From Sphingobacteriaceae bacterium (lineage in GTDB: Bacteria > Bacteroidota > Bacteroidia > Sphingobacteriales > Sphingobacteriaceae), in assembly GCA_903642215.1 (NCBI GenBank), contig CAHJWG010000002.1, positions 248,001-312,000 on the forward strand: a DNA stretch of 64,000 bases, written 5' to 3'. A model generated the notes under the pieces. That model ran no database searches. It saw only the letters and a list, made by a program, of their open reading frames with translations, and was not told the origin of the DNA. Of the stretch, positions 24,560-32,418 are shown in pieces; position 1 is the stretch's first letter, and every line of letters starts with the position of its first letter. The position numbers were made by a program, and so were the translations under genes.

Positions 24560-26782
24560 TTATTCGCCTAAAATTTGGTGCAAAACGTTATCATAAACTG
24601 CTGATGCTTCTTTTATCGACCCAAAATCAGTGTCGTCAACTTCCAGGTTTCCAGAAGTAACGGTTCCCAAAAAGCTAAATTCGGTTTCCGAAGTCGCCAT
24701 CAATTCTACCAAAGCTTCCTGATTTTCCGGTTTAATGGAAACCACAACCCTGCCTTGCGCTTCACCAAAAAGGAAAGCATCTTTACGGATTTCTTCATCC
24801 GTTTCAATTTCAAAACCTAAAGAGTTTGGCAGCGAAGATTCCAGTAAAGCGATGTATAAACCGCCATCAGCCACATCATGCGCTGAAATGAGCAGCTTTT
24901 CGTGGATCAGTTGTTTGATGACCTGGTGCATCGCATACTCTTTTTCCAGATCAAAATACGGAGCCGGCGAAGCTGAGATATGATGGAAAGAAGCTAAGTA
25001 TTGAGAAGAAGAAATATCGTTTTTAGGTTCGCCAATCAGATAGATCAGATCACCTTCATTCCTGAAATCAGAACGGGTTAAGGTTAAAAGATCGTCCATT
25101 ACGCCCAGCATACCGATCGTTGGCGTTGGAAAAACCGGACCTTCATCACTCGATTGATTGTAAAAACTTACATTTCCGCCCGTAACAGGCGTTTCAAATT
25201 TGGTGCAAGCCGCGCTCATTCCTTTAATCGCACCCACAAATTGCCAGTAAACTTCAGGAACGTATGGATTGCCAAAGTTCAAGCAATTGGTAATCGCAAC
25301 CGGCTCGCCGCCGGCACAAGTGATATTACGCGCAGCTTCGGCAACGGCAATCTGGCAACCAATTTCAGGATCGGCATAAACGTATCTGGAATTACAATCC
25401 AACGTTAAAACAATGGCTTTATCGGTTCCTTTTACGGCAACAACTGCGGCATCGCAAGGCTGATTGGTAGTTACAGTGGAAGTGCCAACCATCGAATCGT
25501 ACTGATCGGTAACCCAACGTTTGGAAGCAATATTCGGATGAGAAATCAAGTGATCTGCAACTACTTTTAAATTTTCAGGTTCCTGAACCTGATCAATATT
25601 GAATTTTTTATTCTCCGCAAAGTAAGCCGGTTCGCGGTATTCACGTTCGTAAACCGGCGCACCTCCGCCTAAAACCAAATCATCAGCCGGAACATCTGCC
25701 ACCATTTCGCCATTACGATAATAAACTAAGCGTTTGGTATCGGTTACTTCACCGATCTGCACGCAGTTTAAATCCCATTTGTCAAAAACAGCCTGCACTT
25801 CTGCTTCGCGGCCTTTCTCCACCACAATCAGCATCCGTTCCTGTGATTCTGAAAGTAGAATTTCAAACGGCTGCATATTTTCTTGCCGCGTTGGGACTTT
25901 ATCCAGATCGATAATCATTCCGTGTTCGCCTTTGGCAGACATTTCTGAATTGGAACAAATAATCCCGGCCGCGCCCATATCCTGCATCCCGATTACGGCT
26001 CCGGTTTTAATCACTTCCAAAGAAGCTTCCAATAATAATTTTTCCTGAAAAGGATCGCCAACCTGAACGGCAGGCAAATCATTCACAGAATCTTCCGTGA
26101 TATTTTTAGAGGCGAAAGCAGCACCGTGAATCCCGTCTTTTCCGGTTGAAGAACCCACAATATAAACCGGATTACCTACGCCGTAAGAAGTTGCCGAAAC
26201 CGTTTCGCCAGCCTTCACAATTCCGGCAGAGAACGCATTTACCAACGGATTTACCTGGTAGCATTCATCAAAAAACAACTCGCCGCCCACGGTTGGGATG
26301 CCAAAAGCATTACCGTAATCGCCAATTCCTTTTACTACTCCTTTTATCAACCATTTTGTGCGATCGTTTTTCAGATCCCCAAAACGAAGTGAATTTAATT
26401 GTGCAATCGGACGCGCGCCCATCGTAAAAATATCCCGGTTGATGCCGCCAACGCCTGTTGCCGCGCCCTGATAAGGTTCCAACGCGGAAGGATGATTGTG
26501 CGATTCGATTTTAAAAGCGCAGCCGATTCCATCACCCAGATCAACCAAACCGGCGTTTTCTTCTCCCGCCTTAGCCAGCATCCGCGGACCATCTTTCGGT
26601 AGTTTTTTTAGCCAGGTGATGGAGTTTTTGTAGGAACAATGTTCGCTCCACATCACCGAAAAAATAGAAAGTTCGGTAAAGTTGGGCGTGCGGCCTAATA
26701 TTTCTTTAATGCGATTGTATTCTTCGGGAAGCAGGCCAAGGTCTTTGGCGGTTTGTTCGGTAGTTAAATTTTGCGACTCCAA
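24560..26782 (-). CDS. purL: Phosphoribosylformylglycinamidine synthase II (small PurL)
   Basis: The 740-residue enzyme makes formylglycinamidine ribonucleotide in purine synthesis and works with PurQ and PurS, which are not in the window. Motifs include MWSEHCSYKNS near 47-57, KIESHNHPSALEPYQGAATGVGG and the PurM-like ADGGLYIALLESS. The length is that of the small PurL form. The start read here is TTG (MESQNLTTEQTAKDLGLLPEEY); no in-frame ATG gives a better N-terminus. An exact dispersed-motif copy (24604-24615) encodes GSIKEAS near the C-terminus. Confidence 0.95.
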   Translation of the reverse strand: MESQNLTTEQTAKDLGLLPEEYNRIKEILGRTPNFTELSIFSVMWSEHCSYKNSITWLKKLPKDGPRMLAKAGEENAGLVDLGDGIGCAFKIESHNHPSALEPYQGAATGVGGINRDIFTMGARPIAQLNSLRFGDLKNDRTKWLIKGVVKGIGDYGNAFGIPTVGGELFFDECYQVNPLVNAFSAGIVKAGETVSATSYGVGNPVYIVGSSTGKDGIHGAAFASKNITEDSVNDLPAVQVGDPFQEKLLLEASLEVIKTGAVIGMQDMGAAGIICSNSEMSAKGEHGMIIDLDKVPTRQENMQPFEILLSESQERMLIVVEKGREAEVQAVFDKWDLNCVQIGEVTDTKRLVYYRNGEMVADVPADDLVLGGGAPVYEREYREPAYFAENKKFNIDQVQEPENLKVVADHLISHPNIASKRWVTDQYDSMVGTSTVTTNQPCDAAVVAVKGTDKAIVLTLDCNSRYVYADPEIGCQIAVAEAARNITCAGGEPVAITNCLNFGNPYVPEVYWQFVGAIKGMSAACTKFETPVTGGNVSFYNQSSDEGPVFPTPTIGMLGVMDDLLTLTRSDFRNEGDLIYLIGEPKNDISSSQYLASFHHISASPAPYFDLEKEYAMHQVIKQLIHEKLLISAHDVADGGLYIALLESSLPNSLGFEIETDEEIRKDAFLFGEAQGRVVVSIKPENQEALVELMATSETEFSFLGTVTSGNLEVDDTDFGSIKEASAVYDNVLHQILGE

Positions 26783-26879
26783 GTTGTTTGCTTTTGGTGG
26801 AAGGCCAAAATTATAAATTTAAAGCACGATAGCGAACGTAATCGCAATTAGCTGTGCAAATCATCCCAAAAAATAGGTC

Positions 26880-26916
26880 GTAAAAGAAGCATCAGTTTAG
26901 GTGATGCTTCTTTTAC
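26880..26916. repeat. Inverted pair of dispersed motifs forming a perfect hairpin
   Basis: Two exact motif copies, 26881-26892 (+) and 26904-26915 (-), extended by CA/TG and G/C to a 15-bp perfect stem with a seven-base loop GTTTAGG. A CCGGTATA flank follows. It sits in the 158-base gap upstream of purL and downstream of the TonB gene, where a terminator for the TonB gene would be expected; a T run is present within the motif arm itself (TTCTTTTA). Confidence 0.9.
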
Positions 26917-26940
26917 CGGTATATAATTAAAAATAAAACC

Positions 26941-27777
26941 TTATTCTTGAATAGTAAAATTAATCGGTATCGTATATCTTACCCGCACCGGTTTGCCGTT
27001 TTGAATGCCTGGTTTCCATTGCGGTGCCATTTTTAAAACGCGTTTGGCCTCCTCATCAAAGCCATGTCCGGCTGGCCGGCTCACCTGTATATCGGTAATT
27101 TTACCATCTTTCTCTACCACAAAACTCATGTAAACGCGTCCGGAAACGCCATCACTTGCAGCCTGTTCCGGGTAGCGCATGTTTTTGCTGAGAAATTTTG
27201 CCCAGGCTTCCATCCCACCCGGAAACTCAGGCAGTTTTTCTACCATCGCTGTATTTTTGATGCTATTATCCGGCTGATCTGTTGTACCCTCGCCCCCGGT
27301 TGTGCCGCCATTTACAGGCGTATTTAAACCAGGTAAATCTCCCGGAACATCCGTATTTCCGGCAATTGTATTTTGTGCTTCTATGGGTTTTGGGTCGGTT
27401 TTAGCCAGCGCATCTGCAACCGGTTTCATATTTTGCGAAACGGATACTACCGGTTTCTGCGCCGCACTTTGTGCCGGCAAAACCGTTTTTTTGCTGATCG
27501 GTTTATCCGGCGTAACCGGCGGCGTTTCAATATTACTTAAATCGATTATTATTTCCTTATCCGGTTTGATCACAGCCGCCAAATCCTGATGTGAACGGAT
27601 TAAATAAGAAGCAGAAAATAATCCGGCCGAAAACAGCACAGCCGTAATCAGCAAAGCTTTCAACAAATTGCTGTTGTAGTGCTTCCGAAGTTCGTAAGCA
27701 CCATAACTTTTGTTTCTTTCTGAAAATACAACATCGAGCCACTCCACATTGTACAAATTAAATTTTGACTGGAACAT
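26941..27777 (-). CDS. TonB-family energy transducer
   Basis: The 278-residue protein has a cytoplasmic N-terminus (SERNKSYGAYELRKHYNSNL), one transmembrane helix (about 37-57), a Pro/Lys/Thr-rich periplasmic spacer with PPVTPDKPISKKT, and a C-terminal TonB domain with FVVEKDGKITDIQVSRPAGHGFDEEAKRVLKMAPQWKPG. It couples proton-motive force from ExbB/ExbD to outer-membrane TonB-dependent receptors; exbBD are not here. The N-terminus shows the Bacteroidota style in which a GAYELR motif precedes the membrane helix. The start is ATG. Confidence 0.93.
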   Translation of the reverse strand: MFQSKFNLYNVEWLDVVFSERNKSYGAYELRKHYNSNLLKALLITAVLFSAGLFSASYLIRSHQDLAAVIKPDKEIIIDLSNIETPPVTPDKPISKKTVLPAQSAAQKPVVSVSQNMKPVADALAKTDPKPIEAQNTIAGNTDVPGDLPGLNTPVNGGTTGGEGTTDQPDNSIKNTAMVEKLPEFPGGMEAWAKFLSKNMRYPEQAASDGVSGRVYMSFVVEKDGKITDIQVSRPAGHGFDEEAKRVLKMAPQWKPGIQNGKPVRVRYTIPINFTIQE

Positions 27778-27946
27778 ATGTGATAAAATTAAATTGTTTA
27801 TTAACTAACGATTTAGTAGAACTAAAATTGTAGTTATTGTGTTATTTTCAATAATTTTTTCCGAATGAAATTTTCAGCAAAAGAATGTACAATTTCACAC
27901 AGAAAATATTACACTAATCAGGTTTCTGCATTACATAAACTTGCAT

Positions 27947-27954
27947 TAACTTTG
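27947..27954 (+). promoter_or_regulatory. Putative -7 promoter box for glnN
   Basis: TAACTTTG matches TAnnTTTG and lies about 45 bases before the ATG at 28000, which supports that start over the longer open frame beginning at 27865. Confidence 0.45.
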
Positions 27955-27999
27955 ATGAATTTTAAGCCAAATCATACACATAAACCAAATTATAAACCA

Positions 28000-30174
28000 A
28001 TGTCTAACATCCGATTTCAAGCTTTACAATCTGTTTCCACCAGAACAATACCGGAAGTAAAAGCACCTTCAACCAGAATTTCCGATTATTTCGGTTCAAA
28101 CGTTTTCGATAAAAAGAAAATGAAAGAATACTTGTCAAAAGAAGCTTACCAAAGCATTATTGATTCGATTGATAAAGGTGTTCCGGTTGATCGGGAAATT
28201 GCCGAACACATTGCCTCAGCCTTAAAAACTTGGGCCGTAAGCAAAGGAGTTACACATTACACGCACTGGTTTCAACCTTTAACCGGTACCACGGCAGAAA
28301 AACATGATTCTTTTTTTGAACCCAGCGGAGACGGAAGCGGAATAGAAAAGTTTAGCGGAGATGCGCTCTCGCAGCAGGAACCGGATGCTTCCAGCTTCCC
28401 GAACGGCGGCATCCGCAATACATTTGAAGCACGCGGTTATACGGCCTGGGATCCGTCGTCACCGGCATTTATCATCAGCCAGACTTTGTGTATTCCAACC
28501 GTTTTTGTTTCGTATACCGGTGAAGCACTGGATTATAAAGTGCCTTTGTTAAAAGCTTTGGTTGCTTTGGACAAAGCTGCGGTTGATGTTTGCCATTATT
28601 TTGATAAAGGGATTGAAAAAGTAAACGCCTCTCTCGGTATTGAGCAGGAATATTTTTTAGTTGATATCGCCTTGTTTAATGCCCGGCCGGATTTATTTCT
28701 GACGGGAAGAACGCTGTTCGGACACATGTCTGCCAAAAGCCAGCAACTGGAAGATCATTATTTTGGGTCGATCCCGGATCGTGTTTACGCCTACATGCAG
28801 GATTTTGAAACCGAAGCCTTGAAACTGGGCATCCCGTTAAAAACCCGGCACAATGAAGTTGCGCCTTCGCAATTTGAGTGCGCGCCGATTTATGAAGAAA
28901 TAAACCTGGCTATCGATCACAACCAGTTATTGATGGATTTGATGGATAAAGTTGCCTTGCGCCATCATTTTAAAGTTTTATTACATGAGAAACCTTATGC
29001 CGGCATCAACGGCTCGGGCAAGCATAATAACTGGTCGCTGATTACCAATACAGGTAAAAATTTGCTTTCGCCGGGTAAAACGCCTAAAAATAATTTGATG
29101 TTTTTAACCTTTTTTGTAAACACCATTCGCGCGGTTTACGAACATGCTGATTTGTTGCGTGCTTCCATTGCCTCCGTAACCAACGATCATCGTTTAGGTG
29201 CGAACGAAGCGCCGCCGGCTATTATTTCCATCTTTTTAGGAAGCCAGCTAAATGAGGTTTTAGACGAAATTGATACCGCTCGCATCAGCCGAATCATGAA
29301 AGACGAAAATTCTTTATGGTCTGGCATCCCGAAAATCCCGCAGATTTTACGCGACAATACCGATCGTAACCGTACTTCGCCTTTCGCCTTTACCGGCAAT
29401 AAATTTGAATTGCGCGCGGTTGGTTCATCGGCAAATTCTTCCAGTCCGATGACAATTTTAAATTTGATTGTTGCCGATCAGTTAACCAAATTTAAATATG
29501 ATGTAGATAAGCTGCTAAAAAAAGGCGAGAAAAAAGATGTGGCTTTGATGACGGTTATCAAAAGATACATCAAAGAATCTAAATCTATCCGTTTTGAAGG
29601 AAACGGTTACAGTGAAGAGTGGGAAAAAGAAGCCGTAACAAGAGGTTTAGCCAACATTAAATCCACGCCAAAAGCTTTAGATGTTTTACTTTCTGAAAAA
29701 ACAGCCGAATTATTCCATAAAACAGGCGTTTTCAGTGATCGCGAATCTCACGCCCGACATGAAATTTTGCTGGAAAGCTTCTACAAAAAATTACAGATTG
29801 AAGCACGCGTTATCGGCGAATTAATCAACAGTTCCATCCTTCCGGCGGCCATTGTTTATCAAAATAAATTGATTGATAACGTAAAAGGATTGAAAGAAAT
29901 TGGTTTGGAGGAAGCTGCTTACGAAGTACAAATGGATTTAATCCGAAAAATTTCCGGCCATATCAATGAAGTTAAAACCAACGCAAATAAAATGCTGGAA
30001 GAACGTAAAAAAGCAAATGTGCTGGAAGATATCCGCGAAAAAGCGATTGCTTATGATGAAAATGTAAAAAGTTATTTCGACCCGATCCGTTATCACGTAG
30101 ATAAATTGGAACAATTGGTTGATGATGCGCAATGGCCGCTGCCAAAATTCAGGGAATTGTTGTTTATTAAATAG
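28000..30174 (+). CDS. glnN: Type III glutamine synthetase
   Basis: The 724-residue enzyme makes glutamine from glutamate, ammonia and ATP, as a dodecamer of the GSIII type common in Bacteroidota. Family blocks seen are VTHYTHWFQPLTG, the EQEYFLVD metal site, RHNEVAPSQFE, the HEKPYAGINGSGKHNNWS loop and the DRNRTSPFAFTGNKFELR nucleotide site. The frame is open to 27865, but MSNIRFQALQ at 28000 is the typical start and a -7 box lies upstream. Nitrogen control is expected but no operator is recognised. A terminator follows at 30237. Confidence 0.96.
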   Translation: MSNIRFQALQSVSTRTIPEVKAPSTRISDYFGSNVFDKKKMKEYLSKEAYQSIIDSIDKGVPVDREIAEHIASALKTWAVSKGVTHYTHWFQPLTGTTAEKHDSFFEPSGDGSGIEKFSGDALSQQEPDASSFPNGGIRNTFEARGYTAWDPSSPAFIISQTLCIPTVFVSYTGEALDYKVPLLKALVALDKAAVDVCHYFDKGIEKVNASLGIEQEYFLVDIALFNARPDLFLTGRTLFGHMSAKSQQLEDHYFGSIPDRVYAYMQDFETEALKLGIPLKTRHNEVAPSQFECAPIYEEINLAIDHNQLLMDLMDKVALRHHFKVLLHEKPYAGINGSGKHNNWSLITNTGKNLLSPGKTPKNNLMFLTFFVNTIRAVYEHADLLRASIASVTNDHRLGANEAPPAIISIFLGSQLNEVLDEIDTARISRIMKDENSLWSGIPKIPQILRDNTDRNRTSPFAFTGNKFELRAVGSSANSSSPMTILNLIVADQLTKFKYDVDKLLKKGEKKDVALMTVIKRYIKESKSIRFEGNGYSEEWEKEAVTRGLANIKSTPKALDVLLSEKTAELFHKTGVFSDRESHARHEILLESFYKKLQIEARVIGELINSSILPAAIVYQNKLIDNVKGLKEIGLEEAAYEVQMDLIRKISGHINEVKTNANKMLEERKKANVLEDIREKAIAYDENVKSYFDPIRYHVDKLEQLVDDAQWPLPKFRELLFIK

Positions 30175-30236
30175 GTTTTTAGCGGTGAGGTTTGAGGTAC
30201 GAGCCGTGAGGTTTTAGGTTTGAGCTTGATAAATAT

Positions 30237-30267
30237 AAAGCTTCGGAAAATTTCCGGAGCTTTTTTT
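30237..30267 (+). terminator. Rho-independent terminator of glnN
   Basis: AAAGCTTCGGAA pairs with TTCCGGAGCTTT (12 pairs, one wobble) and is followed by a T run. Confidence 0.9.
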
Positions 30268-30274
30268 ATGCCGA

Positions 30275-30285
30275 TAAAAACAGTA
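30275..30285 (+). repeat. Sister motif TAAAAACAGYA (intergenic)
   Basis: TAAAAACAGTA preceded by ATGCCGA, right after the glnN terminator. Confidence 0.8.
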
Positions 30286-30399
30286 CGCCATTTATTGAAC
30301 TATCACAAACCATGAACTAATAACCATGAACTAATAACCATGAACTCTTTGCATACCTCAAACCTCACGGCTCGTACCTCAAACCTCACACCTTTTCCC

Positions 30400-30407
30400 T
30401 ACTTTTG
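30400..30407 (+). promoter_or_regulatory. Putative -7 box very close to the purM start
   Basis: TACTTTTG ends four bases before the ATG at 30412 and lies just after the right arm of the inverted repeat. If used, the transcript would have almost no leader. Confidence 0.4.
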
Positions 30408-30411
30408 CCGC

Positions 30412-31590
30412 ATGATTTCATCTCAGCGCTATGATCTGCGGGGCGTTTCTGCTTCCAAAGAAGACGTACATCAGGCCATAAAATCTATCGACAAAGGTAT
30501 TTTTCCGAAAGCTTTCTGCAAGATAATTCCTGATATTTTAGGCCGTGATGAGGCGTTTTGCAATATTATGCATGCTGACGGTGCCGGTACAAAATCATCT
30601 CTGGCTTATTTATATTGGAAGGAAACCGGCGATTTATCGGTTTGGAAAGATATTGCGCAGGATGCCGTAATCATGAATCTGGATGATTTGCTTTGCGTTG
30701 GTGCTACGGATGATATTTTATTATCTTCCACTATCGGCAGAAATAAAAATTTGATTCCCGGAGAAGTGATTGCCGAGATCATCAACGGCACTGAAGATTT
30801 ACTGGCTCAGCTTCGCGAAGCAGGAATAGGGATTTATTCTACGGGAGGTGAAACGGCCGATGTTGGCGATTTAGTACGGACGATTATTGTGGATTCTACC
30901 GTAACCTGCCGCATGAAAAGAGCGAATGTAGTTGATAACAGCCGAATCCGAGCCGGAGATGTAATTGTTGGTTTGGCTTCCGACGGACAAGCTTCCTACG
31001 AAAATAATTATAACGGTGGAATGGGTTCTAACGGATTAACTTCTGCCCGCCATGATGTGTTTAACAAAGCTTTAGGCCGCAAATTTCCGGAAAGTTTTGA
31101 TCCGGCCGTTCCGGAAGAACTGGTTTTTTCAGGCACTAAAAACCTGACTGATTTAATCGATATCGGCAATGGCAAAACCGTAACAGCCGGAAAGTTAGTG
31201 CTTTCTCCCACAAGAACTTATGCGCCTGTTATTAAAGCGATTTTGCAGGATCACCGTTCGCAGATTCATGGAATGGTACATTGCAGCGGCGGCGCGCAAA
31301 CCAAAGTGCTGCATTTTGTGGATGATGTACACGTAATTAAGGACAATATGTTTCCGGTGCCGCCTTTGTTTCGGTTAATTCAGCAGGAATCCGGCACCGG
31401 CTGGCAGGAAATGTACAAGGTTTTTAACATGGGCCACCGCATGGAAATATACGTGCCGGAAGAACTGGTTGAAAAAATTATTGAAATTTCAGAAAGTTTT
31501 AACATTGCTGCACAAGTAGTTGGCCGTGTGGAAACAGCTTCTGTTAAAAAACTAACGATCCGTTCTGAATTCGGAGAGTTTGTTTATTAG
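30412..31590 (+). CDS. purM: Phosphoribosylformylglycinamidine cyclo-ligase (AIR synthase-related)
   Basis: The 392-residue protein has the AIR-synthase fold: HADGAGTKSSLAYLYWKETGD, the AVIMNLDDLLCVGATDDILLS block and GIYSTGGETADVGDLVRTI, then GLASDGQASYENNYNGGMGSNG and MVHCSGGAQTKVL. It closes the imidazole ring in purine synthesis. It differs from the classic ~345-residue PurM and belongs to the longer AIR-synthase-related form used in Bacteroidota, so purM is the best but not the only reading. The frame is open to 30340, but the N-terminal 24 residues would be repeat-derived, so the ATG at 30412 is chosen. Confidence 0.88.
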   Translation: MISSQRYDLRGVSASKEDVHQAIKSIDKGIFPKAFCKIIPDILGRDEAFCNIMHADGAGTKSSLAYLYWKETGDLSVWKDIAQDAVIMNLDDLLCVGATDDILLSSTIGRNKNLIPGEVIAEIINGTEDLLAQLREAGIGIYSTGGETADVGDLVRTIIVDSTVTCRMKRANVVDNSRIRAGDVIVGLASDGQASYENNYNGGMGSNGLTSARHDVFNKALGRKFPESFDPAVPEELVFSGTKNLTDLIDIGNGKTVTAGKLVLSPTRTYAPVIKAILQDHRSQIHGMVHCSGGAQTKVLHFVDDVHVIKDNMFPVPPLFRLIQQESGTGWQEMYKVFNMGHRMEIYVPEELVEKIIEISESFNIAAQVVGRVETASVKKLTIRSEFGEFVY

Positions 31591-31594
31591 CAGA

Positions 31595-32413
31595 TTACCG
31601 GTGGTGTTTTCTATGCTTTCTACCAGAATTATTACTCTTTTTATGCGTTGTTTTCTTTGAAGATCTTCTGCGCGATTCAACACGGCGATGCTTCTTTTGC
31701 GAAGTATTTTTTGTGGAAGTAACCGGCGCGGCAGGCTTTGTTGCAGCAGTATCCTGCTTTGAAACAGTATTTTGCTTTTCTGCCTGATCTTTTTGTGATA
31801 CTGTTTTTACAGTGAAATTATTGTTACGGATCCCATATTCCAGCATTCGTTTATCAGCTTTTGCGGTGGTATCGTTGCCGTTCTCCACAGGAAATTCGCG
31901 CATTAAAACACCTTCCTTAATATAAAAATTATCTTCGCCATGATAACCTTTTCTTTGTGAAGAAGTTAGCTTTGGGAAATCCAGCTTTTGCGCTTTATTA
32001 TCTTTGTATTCAAAAGCATAAATCTGTGTACGAACGGTAGAATCCTTTGATTTTGCCTGGATCAAAATCTCCGGGTTACCATCCATATCCATATCCGTAT
32101 TGTAAACATCAGTAATTGCACCGTCCAAATCGCCTGTTGTGGTGGTGTATTTTGCTTCTGCCGAATCGGAGGCCAAAATCAAAAATGAACCTGTTTCTGT
32201 CGATCCTCTTCCCCAGCTAAAAACATCAAAACTGTTTCCAGGTGAAACCTCAACCACTTTGTGAAACCGGAAAGGCTGCGTTAAAACAGTTTTTCCCGGC
32301 GTAGTTACGGTTTGAACCGGCCTCTGTTCGTTTGTATTACAACCCGAAATTATTACTGTAAAAACAGCAATTACAAACGGTAATATGCTTCTTTTATCAC
32401 CTAAAAACATCAT
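31595..32413 (-). CDS. Lipoprotein with a basic C-terminal tail
   Basis: The 272-residue protein begins MMFLGDKRSILPFVIAVFTVIISGC, a lipoprotein signal with a lipobox ending in SGC. The middle (about 40-195) resembles proteins of the PliI lysozyme-inhibitor type (GSFLILASDSAEAKYTTTTG, DMDMDGNPEILI), but I hold this loosely. The last 60 residues are Lys/Arg/Ser-rich, ending in HRKHHR, and could bind acidic polymers. It follows the GH20 hexosaminidase gene after five bases. The first base usable as a start is a TTG at 32422; ATG at 32413 is preferred. An exact motif copy (32385-32396) and a sister copy (32359-32369) lie inverted within its signal-peptide region. Confidence 0.7.
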   Translation of the reverse strand: MMFLGDKRSILPFVIAVFTVIISGCNTNEQRPVQTVTTPGKTVLTQPFRFHKVVEVSPGNSFDVFSWGRGSTETGSFLILASDSAEAKYTTTTGDLDGAITDVYNTDMDMDGNPEILIQAKSKDSTVRTQIYAFEYKDNKAQKLDFPKLTSSQRKGYHGEDNFYIKEGVLMREFPVENGNDTTAKADKRMLEYGIRNNNFTVKTVSQKDQAEKQNTVSKQDTAATKPAAPVTSTKNTSQKKHRRVESRRRSSKKTTHKKSNNSGRKHRKHHR

Positions 32414-32418
32414 AGCTA

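Larger units (their letters stand above)
30185..30389. repeat. 30-bp perfect inverted repeat flanking the glnN-purM gap
   Basis: The arm at 30185-30214 (GTGAGGTTTGAGG...) is perfectly complementary to 30360-30389 (AAACCTCACGG...). Between the arms lie the glnN terminator, a sister-motif copy and three 14-base direct repeats CCATGAACTAATAA (about 30310-30346, last one partial). I see no gene here. Confidence 0.85.

Noticed and set aside
27820-27850. A BlaI/MecI-type operator near glnN and tonB
   Set aside because: A TTTAGT-AGA-ACTAAA inverted repeat exists, but no BlaI-family gene is nearby and AT-rich DNA gives such six-base repeats often.
30301-30350. CRISPR-like repeats in the glnN-purM gap
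   Set aside because: The repeats are only 14 bases, directly adjacent with no spacers, and only three copies; no cas gene is present.
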